Assembly (NCBI GenBank): GCA_028023455.1
Contig: JAQFVV010001009.1
Coordinates: forward strand, 60,001 to 124,000
Length of the DNA: 64,000 nucleotides
Source of the DNA: Epiperipatus broadwayi
Lineage: Eukaryota > Onychophora > Udeonychophora > Euonychophora > Peripatidae
Direction: 5' to 3'
Shown: positions 11,054 to 21,738 of the stretch, piece by piece
Layout: each line of letters begins with the position of its first letter
Numbering within the stretch: position 1 is the first letter of the stretch
Position numbers and translations under genes: made by a program
The notes under the pieces: generated by a model
The model's input: only the letters and a program-made list of their open reading frames with translations
The model's database searches: none
What the model was told of the DNA's origin: nothing

Positions 11054-12352
11054 TAATTTACAGTGGGTTACTTATCAATTAGAAATCATCATTATATTTA
11101 TATATTTTTGTATGTGCGTACGTATATAAGATAACAAATAACAAAATGAGGTGAAATAAGTTACGTATTCATATTAAGTTATACGTTAGCAATAAATGAC
11201 TAGATAGTCAAAGATATGTTATATTTATATGCTTTAGTGAGCCTCATTGTAAGTAATAAAAAATATTCAATGCTTGTAGAAATAAGTATAGTCCAAAAGT
11301 GGATATACTATATAAACCTTTTTATAATGTAGTGGAGTAAATTTTGATGATTTCTTTTGATATAATGATACTTAATCAATTAATCTAGCTTTGAGAGTAT
11401 ATCCATTATCTATTTTATTAATTTACAATATTTTACCAGTCAATTATTCACTGATTTTTTTTATCTATTTTCATTTTAATTTCATATGATAACTCTTATG
11501 CAAACCTAAACAACAATTCATATATTTGCTGTATATAATATACTTTTATTTATTTATTTATTTTTTTTAAATTGGAATATTTGGAAAATATAAATATTGA
11601 TTTGTGTTTATATTAATGTATGCATGTTGAGCACAAATATGTCTTTGTCTATTTAATATATATATATATATATTTGTATTTGGGTTTGTATTTAAAAACT
11701 ATTTAAAACACTGATACTACTTAAAAATCAAACCATAATATACAAATAAAGGCTGTACTATTTGTTTTATAAGTAATGCCTTTGTAATTTATTTGGAAAA
11801 GTATTAGTATTTTATTCTTAGTTTTCTTTTTAGTGCTGGAGTCATTATGAAGTTTATTGAATTCACAATGTAATGGGGCATATTTTCGGATTTCAATTAC
11901 TATTTAGTTTTTAGGTCACTTATACAAGTCAATGTTCATTGATATGTTTAGATATACATAAGTTTACTTATTTGATGTTTATATTAGATTCAATAAAATT
12001 CCTTTTGTTTCTAGTATATATTTTGTTAGTTAATCATATTAAACCTGAGAATAAATTATAATGATAGGTCTTATTATTGCTCTGTATGATTTTGGATTTA
12101 TTTCATGTATAGCTAGTTGGAAGGGCATATAAACAATTTATATAAATATAATTGGGATAATTTTATCTTTCTTCATTTAAATTATATAATCTATTATAAT
12201 TGGCTTTCTCAACAATTGGATTTATTTAGATTGAGGCCTTCTTTCTTCATATGTGTATTTTCGTTTGAGATCCTTTAGATTACATATATTCCATTACATT
12301 TGTAATTCAACGTTTGGATCATTATTTTCTTCTCATATATTGACATTCCATT
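11054..12352. other. AT-rich non-coding stretch
   Basis: No gene seen on either strand. Contains a TATTTATTTAT run near 11540-11570 and a TA tract at 11657-11673. Confidence 0.5.

Positions 12353-12409
<57 letters not shown>
12353..12409. repeat. (TA)n microsatellite
   Basis: About 28 TA units directly before the 37-bp repeat that begins at 12411. Confidence 0.97.
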
Positions 12410-12410
<1 letters not shown>

Positions 12411-12412
<2 letters not shown>

Positions 12413-12447
12413 TTGGTTAGAGCTATTGGTAAGCACCAACTAGTGAT
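12411..12447 (+). repeat. 37-bp direct repeat next to TA tract, copy 1
   Basis: GCTTGGTTAGAGCTATTGG followed by TAAGC and CTAGTGAT. It recurs at 12826-12862 with three differences. The word GGTTAGAGC..TTGGTAAGC is A-box-like, so this may be the head of a short SINE. A TA tract lies before copy 1 and after copy 2. Confidence 0.75.
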
Positions 12448-12825
12448 CATCAAGCTTAAAAGCAAATTACAAAATTTATGACTTGTTTTATTAATTATTA
12501 TTAGTTGTACCTTTGTTGGCTTTTGCGATGCTATATAGCAGAGGCTATTTCTATATGGTAAAACTAATCTGAATTCAGACCCATATAGCTGTCTGGTTTG
12601 TAAGGCTGGATTTGAAGACATTTACCAATCTGAAAAGTTCAGGCTATCAAATTGATAGAAATGTGTTTTATAAGTGTGCACTTTTGAGTTAGTATTTTAG
12701 TTCTAGTTTCTAGAGTCCCAGCACTCCATAGATGTGAACCACAAGCTTGAAACCAATTGGTCTGGAAATAGTGACTTTCTGAAGGAGATTATGAATTCTT
12801 TCTCTTTCAGCACTTATAAAAAAAA
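12448..12825. other. Mixed-composition segment between the two 37-bp repeats
   Basis: About 380 bp with less extreme A+T and no intact frame. It ends in a short A run (12818-12825) just before the second repeat copy. That is compatible with a retroposed insertion flanked by a target duplication, but the A run is short. Confidence 0.4.
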
Positions 12826-12862
12826 GCTTGGTTAGAGCTATTGGTAAGCTCAATCTAGTGAT
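12826..12862 (+). repeat. 37-bp direct repeat, copy 2
   Basis: Second copy of 12411-12447, followed by TA tracts at 12862-12875 and 12898-12931. Confidence 0.75.
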
Positions 12863-12895
12863 ATATATATATAATTGATATGTCTATTTATTTAC

Positions 12896-12933
<38 letters not shown>

Positions 12934-13181
12934 TTTTGAATGCATGAATGTTCTGACAAACTAACATGCTACTGTTGATAATATGTATATATATTTTAAT
13001 AGTTTGATTTGATCTTTTCATGTGTATGTTTTAAAAACTATTGACCTTTTATTGACTAAAGTAGATATATGAACAACTGTTACTTAAAAATGTCTGCTGA
13101 TGGTTTATTGTAAAAGCCAATATTGCTGTAAATAAAATGTAATTTTTAAAAGTAGCATTTTTGTAAATTACTTGCTGCGCA

Positions 13182-14177
13182 ATGACTGAACAATCTCATA
13201 ATTATATATTTTGCATTTTTAACAATACTAGTATTCAAAGTGAAAAAGAATTCCCTATTTACTACCATGACCAAGATTTAAAACAAAGCATTTCTTTCAT
13301 GAGTCCTTTACTTGCGATATTTGGTCTTATAGGCAATGTCCTTTCTATGATAATTTTTTCTAAAATGAAGATCCAATATACAATGAAAATATTATTGAAT
13401 TTTTATTCTTTTAATGAAATTTTGGGAGAATTTATTTTTATCAGCAACCACGTTTATATAAATTTTCCTGGAAACTTTTACATTGTATATTATATGGCAA
13501 ACTTTTGGGTAAAGTTTTCTGTTATTTGTATATTTATGCTAGGAATGACATTCTTTTGGATTACATTACATCGCTTTATTTCTGTATGTTATCCACATAA
13601 ATCAAAACTATTCCTAACAATCAAAAATATAATCAAGTGCATCTTTTTAACCATCACATTATCTGGTGTAAATTCAATGTGTGATATTTTTCAAGCGTGC
13701 AATACAATATATCTCAACAAAACTATTATTGTTTTAAGATTTCTAAATAAATTTCAGAATTTTACTTCATTTAAATTTTTAATTTGTTATAATCTACTGA
13801 TATTTATTGTTGGATTAATATTAGTAATATATATGAATGTAAAAATTATTAAAGAATATGGTAGCTTTCGTAGACGTCTTGAACAATCATCATTAATTGT
13901 TAATGTTAATATTCTGAGAGAACAACAAGTGCTTGCTGTTCTTCTAAATGCAATCCTTGTTATTTTTATGATTACTGGATGTCCATTAATGATTTCATTT
14001 GGGCTTTACATTATCAATCCGAGCCCAATGAATTCAAAACTTCTCATTCAGTTTTATCCCATCATTTATTGGAATCTGTGTGTTACATTTTATATTTTTC
14101 TTCTTGTAAATTCAGAATTTCGAAAAACATTTATACAATTGTTTAAAAAAAACAATGCAATTGCTCCTGAAGTTTGA
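13182..14177 (+). CDS. Divergent class-A-like G-protein-coupled receptor, intronless
   Basis: A 331-residue open frame with seven hydrophobic helices: about 38-60, 68-92, 108-130, 148-166, 197-221, 250-274 and 288-309. The class-A layout is visible. Helix 1 has Gly-Asn (N52, position 1.50). The end of helix 3 reads LHRFISVCYP where DRY...V..P is usual. Helix 6 has the Pro at 268. Helix 7 runs into NSEFRKTF, the usual start of helix 8. Many signature residues are changed: Asn for Asp at 2.50 (N78), His for Asp/Glu in DRY (H130), Gly for the helix-6 Trp (G266), and no NPxxY. There is no Cys at 3.25, although C167 and C173 lie in the second outer loop. Sequons N14/N15, N179 and N193 suit an extracellular N-terminus and loops. 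It lacks introns, and no clear promoter is seen. Likely a lineage-expanded orphan or chemosensory-type receptor at the plasma membrane; the ligand cannot be inferred. The start codon is the only upstream Met before stops. Confidence 0.85.
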   Translation: MTEQSHNYIFCIFNNTSIQSEKEFPIYYHDQDLKQSISFMSPLLAIFGLIGNVLSMIIFSKMKIQYTMKILLNFYSFNEILGEFIFISNHVYINFPGNFYIVYYMANFWVKFSVICIFMLGMTFFWITLHRFISVCYPHKSKLFLTIKNIIKCIFLTITLSGVNSMCDIFQACNTIYLNKTIIVLRFLNKFQNFTSFKFLICYNLLIFIVGLILVIYMNVKIIKEYGSFRRRLEQSSLIVNVNILREQQVLAVLLNAILVIFMITGCPLMISFGLYIINPSPMNSKLLIQFYPIIYWNLCVTFYIFLLVNSEFRKTFIQLFKKNNAIAPEV

Positions 14178-16859
14178 ATAACGATTAATAATTATTTTAA
14201 ATTTGCTTGTGTACTGAATAATAAAAAGATGTTCATCAAATTATACCAGAGTCTGTTCTAAATTATTTAATAATAGTATTTAAATACACACACAGAAACA
14301 CACACACACACATATATATATATATATTGTAATCCAGTGATTTTGGCACTTGGTTCTATTCAGCATTATTTATGCATGAAATCAATGTTATTCTTTAGAA
14401 AAAAAAATAAAAATAAACATAATATTTGGTTAATAAAGTATGCTATCCATTTACTTAGACATGGTTTGTGTGAATAAATAATATATTCCTAATGCAATAT
14501 CATGTATTTAAAAGGACATGAATAATCTAAGTAGGATATTGTTATAAGAGCAAGTTAATATAATTTAAAACAAATGTTATAAACTGTAGTTAGTTCTTAA
14601 GTAGTTATAGAAAGAAGAAAAAAACCCATAAATATTAATTAAGTCATGTAAGATCATCTTGCTTTAAGAAAAAGTAACTTCTAATAAATTCATTTTTGAA
14701 GAAAATAATTTTAAGTATAATTAAAATCACAGATAATTTTTGTTGGTTTGACTCTATTTATTATTTTCATTATTAAATTACTTTGTAATACATTTGAAAT
14801 AATATTAAAATCTTAATGATTCTAATAAGTTTTTTTTGCTATTTCATGTTATAATCAAATGATTTTTTTTGGTAGAGGTCGCTAGAGTTAAAAAGAATGA
14901 CCGATACATACTCAAGTCATTTTTTATATTTCAGGGATAATGGTACTAAATTTTGTAACAGTATTATTTTCTAAATTTTGAAAAAAATAAATCTATAATC
15001 TAAGGAAAGTTCTATCTACAATGTTTGGCTGAACGGTTTTGGTGAGATATCCTGAATCTCTATCCTATCTGTACTATTTAAAAAACTTTCTACATTAGGA
15101 ATTATATTGTGTGAAAGTTAGATTTGTTAAACAAAACTAGAGGAAATGAAGAAATTAACTAAACAGGTAAATCAAATTATTCTTTTATCTAAATTAATGA
15201 AAACAAATATTTTTCAAGTTAAAATTAATTATCTAATAATGTGTTCTTTATTAATATTTTTCTGGCATAGAAGAAAAATAAGTAAAAACAATATTAAAAA
15301 AAAAAAAGAACTAGAAACATTTTTTTACGCCTTTGAAAAATAAATCGTCTGCACTGAGAAATAATGTCATTTTATACACTGGAATATATTTTGTTCACTA
15401 AGAATTGTCTAAAAAAATTAATAATCATCATAATAATAATAAACTATATACCTGCATTTTTTTTTAAAAGGAAAAAAGAAAAATCTTATGTGAAATAAAT
15501 GTGAAGATTAAATATACGCGCATTCTTTAAAAGAAAAATACTATTGGAAAGTAATAAAATTATGAAAGAATTTAGTAATATCATTAGTGACCTGAAAAAA
15601 AAAATATATGTTATACTGTAGGCAAGGTGGAATTCTTATAACTTCATACATTCTATAATTCAACTGCAGTTATTATCTTATTAATCTATAGGAAAAAGTG
15701 CGCACTTTCTTCAATGTTTTAGCTACCTAACTGTCTTCAAATAATGTGTGTGTTTATCATCGATGTTATAATATTCATTTTTATTGTTGAATCCAGATTT
15801 TTATTATTATATTCGAATTGAGAATTAATCTTCGTTTCTACTATATTTTTTTACATTTTTATTATTATAATTACCAAAGAAAAGATAACTTTTTATTAGA
15901 AAAAAAAAAGCGTCTATTACTTTCAGTGCTTTGTAAAATGTGACCAGAAAGAAACTCTTACCTGGACAAACCGCTTAACAGAGAAATAGTTCTGCTAATG
16001 AGATAATGTGCATTTGTTTATTTATGTTTTTTTTTTTTTTTAAAAAAAGAAAAAGTAATTGGTAAAATTTTATTTTGTTTTATAATATCAATTTATGTTC
16101 AGATTTATATCTGTCATGTAACATTTAGGATCTTGTAATGACAAATGTAGGTCTTACTATCATTACTCTGGGTTAGGTTTGTATTTAATGTGAAGTAATA
16201 CCTGTGAAATATATCTGAATTATTACATGCAACTGGATATATGAACTTTGCATGTGAGGTACTTAAAGAAAAATATTTTATATATATATTTTTAAAATGG
16301 GTAAATGTAAATTTATCAGAAGTAACTATTAAAAAGAAAATGCTATAACAAGATATTTCTTGTTTAAAGTGTCAACAGAATTTACTTTATTTTAGTTTAA
16401 TATTGTATGTTGTACATTGCTGTCGAATGTTCCTTTATTAGAATTAAATTTATTATATTTTTCTGCACATTATGTACCATTGCAGGCTGAGATATGTGTA
16501 TTTTAATTCATTGGGTTTAGATATTGATTGAAGTATATATTTCAATATAGATTTATTATTATTAGTGTGTTTTGTTATCTTGCCTAAGTGTAAAGTTGGT
16601 ATATGCTTAATATCAGCATATTTTAATACTTATAATGTATTTTATTTTGTGGCATAAAATGCTCTCTCCAAATTACTTTATTTTACCATGGGAGGATTAG
16701 TTTTTGATATAATGTGATGTATGTTTGATAGTCAATGTGATCGAGTCTCATGATAGGAGACGATCAAGAATTTATATAATATTTCGGATACTTAACATGC
16801 TTAATCCACAGAGAGGATTATATTTGGTGCAGCTTCATTTTTTAAGAGGTGAGATAGAG
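14178..16859. other. AT-rich non-coding stretch downstream of the receptor
   Basis: AATAAAA at 14218-14224, 41 bases after the stop codon, could serve as a polyadenylation signal. An (AC)n-(TA)n composite microsatellite lies at 14287-14327. The rest is A/T runs without a credible gene; a short open frame at 15146-15343 looks like chance. Confidence 0.5.
14287..14327. repeat. Composite (AC)n(TA)n microsatellite
   Basis: Runs of ACACAC broken by AGAA, then TATATA. Confidence 0.9.
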
Positions 16860-18960
16860 TCCATCCCTATCCATTTTGATGCCTGAGAAATAGGCCAAAA
16901 ATACCACCAAATGCTTCAGAGTAGTATTTTACTCTGCAAACATTAATTGTGATGTTGCACTCATCATGTAAAATTAAAGATAGCCATAGAAGGTGTAGAT
17001 TAGTGTGTTCTTTTAAAAGTTATGGCAAGGATAAATGTTAGATTTGATGTGTTAGTTCCTTAAGGTGCATTTTAGTATCAGTAGTGCATTAGTATTTGAG
17101 ATCAATATTTGTATTGTGCTACTGATCCTTGCCGGTAGTTCACAAGCAAACCAATGGAGAAAGTTAAATTTGCGTATTTTAAAATGCTTATTTATTTAGG
17201 GAATGTTAAAACACAATGCTTAGTATTAATTAAGAGTTAAGAAATATTCTTAGCTTGAATTAAAACATTTATAATTAAAATATTTATCATAATTTAGGTG
17301 GACATTAAGTTAAATGTGAAATGGTAAGTGGAACTTTTGATAAATGACCCGTAATTAGTAATAAGTTATTTAATTACAAACCATAACTTAGTTAACTTTA
17401 TTAGTAATATATTGAATATTTTAAAAAGATTGTATTTATCCCATTTTATCAAAATACATAAATCATCTGTAATTATTTTTGCGTACTTCATATCATCATA
17501 TTAGTAAATAAAAAACAAAAATAGTTAGTCAATAACTCAAATTATAAATTTATTTAACGCACATTGATTACGTAAGTAATATTTATTAAGGCCCTAAATC
17601 TAAAGCCTGTGCTTTAGGTTTATGGCCTTAATCAATAACTTAAAGTAAAAGATTTATAGAAAGTTTACTAAAATTACAGATTAGTGTATTGGTAAATCAG
17701 ATGCACATTTCTACTAGTTAATTCAATGCAATAGTGTGACTGCAAACATGTATTAATTTATCATTTTAATATATACCCAAATAGTAGACAGAATAATGTG
17801 ATGATTTATGTTTAGTATTAGTGGGATACTATCTAATAAATTTGTCTATTTTGTTTAGTTCTGTGTTAGTAATAAATTATAGTCTTTTCAATATTCATTG
17901 TGAATTCATTTTTTTGCATGCCAAAGACAAGTGTCTTTGCACAATATTTGCAAAACATTTTTTTGAGTCCGAAATCATTTCAAACTTTCGAAATCTTAAT
18001 ATACCAGATAGACAAATTTATGCATATATGAACATTTCATTTCATTTTAGTTTCACAATAATTATTTATATAATTGCAAACTTCAGACTAAACATTATGT
18101 GATTGTAAAAATGAATTTATTTCCAAGTTATTAACCCTGACTGCACATTATTCCAGTTACATTTAGTTAAATTATTGAATTAATTAGTCTTAGTTAATTT
18201 ATTGTGTTGTCATGGATGATGGAAGGATACAAAAATAACCCTTGTCTTTCTATTATTCTGGCTGAGATGCTGAATATAAAATCTATATTATTCAAAATTT
18301 TATGTAAGTATTTATGTCACTTGATTATATTTATCACCCCTTTAAATAATTATAATAGTTCTTATGATATGTGAGGACACAATAGCTATTAAGTGAAGTG
18401 AATGTTTGCTATAACCATCCAGAATGCCAGTCATGTGTGAAAGCACAGTACTGTATAGTATTTTCCTAAATTAAACAAAGAAACCCTGATATTATTATTA
18501 TCATTATTATTTTTCTTTATTTAAGAAATGATTGATTATTATTAATATTATAATTGTGGTCAGGCATAAAATAGTTTAATTTTCAATTGTGCTATAAGAA
18601 AGGTATTTTCAGATCATATTGGCAAATGATTTACATAAAGGATATATTTTTAAAAAACATTAACAAGAACATGCAAAGTTATCATTATTTGTTTCAAAGT
18701 GCAAATACTCATAGCCCAGAGAATGTGTTTTTGATAAAAAGAGGATGTTGTTTTATTCTAAATTATTAATTAAGGAATGAGTGCAGTTTTTTCTCTTCCC
18801 AAGATATTTATTTTACTGATGATAATTTATTTTATGATTTTAATTTCTTTTTTTATCTTGGCTGTATATCTCTGCAGCTTATTTTTTTATAACTAAGTGA
18901 CCACTGATCATAGTCCACGTTTGCACACATGTCATCCAGGTAGAGATCTGATTGGTTATA
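16860..18960 (+). repeat. Old tandem duplication of about 2 kb, copy A
   Basis: A series of short matches occurs in the same order in this block and in 19010-20885. Examples are AGAAGGTGTA (about 17000 and 19095), TGGACATTAA (about 17297 and 19357), CATCATATTAG (about 17490 and 19475), GACTGCACATTATT (18138 and 20170), AACCCTGATATT (about 18483 and 20523), and TTTTATTCTAAATTATT followed by TCTCTTCCCAA (about 18755 and 20704). Identity between matches is low, so the event is old. No coding function is visible, and a 93-codon open frame at 17821-18102 has no copy-B counterpart. Confidence 0.6.
17585..17632. repeat. Strong 22-bp inverted repeat (hairpin)
   Basis: ATTAAGGCCCTAAATCTAAAGC and its reverse-complement arm pair over 22 positions with two mismatches around a four-base loop CTGT. 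Four further pairs form after one mismatch outside. It resembles a small RNA-precursor stem or the relic of a miniature transposon. No matching copy was found elsewhere in the window. Confidence 0.7.
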
Positions 18961-19009
18961 ACTAGAAGCACTTTGCATGGAGGTTAATATATACATATAT
19001 ATATAATTC

Positions 19010-20885
19010 CATTATTATAGTCAGGTGTCTTGCTCTAAGGAGCTTATTTAGTGATGTTGTCCCTCATGTGCTATTTAAAATACTAGATTGTCCACCACAG
19101 AAGGTGTAAACTATTTAATTTATAAATGTTATGACAATGATAGATAGTTATTGAGGTAGTAATTTCCAGTGTTTTGGTTGGTCATAATAATATCCGTATT
19201 GTGCTTTGCCAGTAGTATACAAGTAAATCCACAAGATTTAATTTAACGCATAGCATGATGGGAATACACAGACACAATGCTATTTATCGACGTCATATGG
19301 AGAAATTCACCGAGGGGTTTGTAAGTTCCACAAATTTTAAACTTAATATTATTATGTGGACATTAAATAAGTTAACTATCAACGTATATGTGACTTCTGA
19401 TGAATGCTTTGTATTTACCATTTAGTTTTAAAATTAATATAGTGTGAAGCAGTTGTAATGTAATGATGACAGTTATCATCATCATATTAGCCAGCTAAAT
19501 TAGAAGTAGCAATAAATTATCTTGAAGTTAATCTTCATAATTTTGTTATATAATTTTAATAGTAAGATATCATAAAGACGCTAAGATGTAAAATATATGA
19601 AAAATGTTAAGTAGCTTATGGTGCAAGCTAGCCAACTATTATAACTATTATTTTCAAGTTCATTAATGTTTGTTTAATGCCTTAGTTGAAGTAGAATAAA
19701 TTGTGATTTCAAATAAATATTTAGCCAGAAATCATAATCATTTATGATCATAAGATATTTGTGCAATTTTGAAAACCAAGAAGCAATAGTTTTGACATAA
19801 AATGAACTTAAATTGTTAACTCCTCATAATTGAATGGAAAGGATCTGGTAGCTATGATGTTTAAGCTGTGATTATATTAGTGTGCTGTAAATATTATTTT
19901 TTGTCTAAATGTAATAAATGTATTTTTAAAATTTATTAAAATTTAGTTTTGGAGTACTTTTCTGTGTGAAATTCTTCTCTTTGGTTCCACAAACCCACCG
20001 AATGAAATAAAATGTATATTTTTCAAATCAGATAATTATTATTCTCAAGATCCAAAATCACTAATATTTGATAAGAAACAGTGACATAAATAGTTTTTTT
20101 TTTAATTAAAAATTTTAAATTGATAATTGTTCATTTAAGTCTTGCAATGGATGTATCCATCCATAATTCAGACTGCACATTATTAACCTATGATCTGAAT
20201 TTAAACACTGTAAATGAAGTATTTTATCTGTGTTGTTCAGGATAAGAGAGGGAAATGAAATGTACCCTTTTCCCTTTATTAGTTGAATACCATTCTAGGT
20301 AAAAGGCTGTAAATATTTTGAATTTACTTACATGATTTTTTTATATTAAATATTGGTTGAATAAAGTAAGCATTCTCTTTGGTGATCTATGTGATTATTA
20401 TTAGGATGTTAATCAGATGCATTAACTCATAGGAAATGTATGTTATTAAAGCTTGCTGGAATGTCATTTATTTGTCTTGCAACACTATGCCGCTACTTTA
20501 TTTGATAAAATACCAGAAACAAAACCCTGATATTTTTATTTTGCATTACATAAAAGGCCCATGTGTTGTTCGATCATATTGATGAATAATATTAATGGTA
20601 TAATAGATTTGTTAGTCATAAGAGTCTATTAGAAAACATGTTCTGAAAGTGCTAGTATTTATAGCTCAGAGACTTTGATTGGGATGAAGATGGAGATTTA
20701 CTTTATTCTAAATTATTTACTATAGAAGGATTGAGGTTTTATCTCTTCCCAAAATTATATGCTTTATTTAGAGTAATTTAGTTTATTAGAGTTAAGCTCT
20801 TCCTTGGTCTGAACTGTATATATCTGTAGCTAATTCTTTATATGTAACCGACCACTGAGCTTAGTCTGTTCTATAATCCTGTAAG
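19010..20885 (+). repeat. Old tandem duplication of about 2 kb, copy B
   Basis: Collinear diverged partner of 16860-18960, offset about 2.0-2.1 kb. No gene seen in it. Confidence 0.6.
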
Positions 20886-21458
20886 AGTCTCAACCCAACC
20901 CAGATATTGTGTAAAGATATGTGTCCAACAATCAGAACTTGTTAGAGTTTTGCTTGAAATATTTTTGATAGGTTAGAGAGAAGGTCTCAACTTAAGAGAA
21001 TGATTATGATTATTAGTTTCTTTTCGTTTTATTTAGAGGTTACAAAAGGAACACCCAACTATAAGGCCATCAATGTACTTAACTACAAGATACTATTTCT
21101 TTAAAGGTTACAAATAAAAAATGTATGAATATAGTTAAAGGTTTTGTAAAATTGGCTGGAAAATGGGTGTTATTAGATAGCTGGAAAATTTAAGTTAAGT
21201 ATAATTATAGGTAATTTATATGTATATATTTATATTGATAATTATCATTCTAATTATGATAAGTTTAAATTATTAAATATAGTTATAATGTGTAAAAAAG
21301 AGAAAATTAGGAAATTTATAAATAATATTAAAATATAAATATGTGATTATATAGTGTAAATACATGATTATAATTTATAAGTATAATGTAAAATGAAGCC
21401 TATAGATGGAGTTGCTGTAAAATAGAAGGAATTATAATATAACTTTGTGTATTTACAT

Positions 21459-21490
21459 CTTGATAAGGCTCCAATATAGAAGCGAAATCC
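21459..21490 (+). ncRNA. Hammerhead-like core motif, degenerate
   Basis: CTTGATAAG stands where a hammerhead core has CTGATGAG. A partly pairing GGCTCC...GAAGC stem follows, then CGAAATC with the GAA core. The arrangement matches the CUGAUGA-stem II-GAAA layout known from Penelope-like terminal repeats, but with core changes. It may mark the 3' end of a dead Penelope copy (about 21380-21560), since no coding part remains next to it. Confidence 0.3.
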
Positions 21491-21644
21491 GGGTTGATAA
21501 GGTTTATTAAACATAATATTTTTTAAAAGTTGTCTTATTAAATATTTTTTATTGAATTATTTTTTAATATATTATGTTGCAAAGACAACATTATGAACAA
21601 GTTTTAATTTAAAATTTGATCATTTTTGATATATATATAAATGC

Positions 21645-21738
21645 AAAACCATAAAACAATACAATAGTAGACAGTTTTGGTTTTATATATATATATATAT
21701 AAACAATACTAGACAGTTTTGGTTATATATATATATAT
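21645..21738 (+). repeat. Short tandem duplication with TA tracts
   Basis: The unit AAACAATAC...AGACAGTTTTGGTT plus a TA tract occurs twice in a row, differing by small indels. Confidence 0.75.

Noticed and set aside
12322-12621. Minus-strand 99-codon frame with Tyr-Ile repeats
   Set aside because: Its middle is a translation of the TA microsatellite and the rest is unrecognised.
17821-18102. 93-codon plus-strand frame, hydrophobic ends
   Set aside because: No motif, AT-biased residues, and not kept in the tandem copy at about 19.8-20.1 kb.
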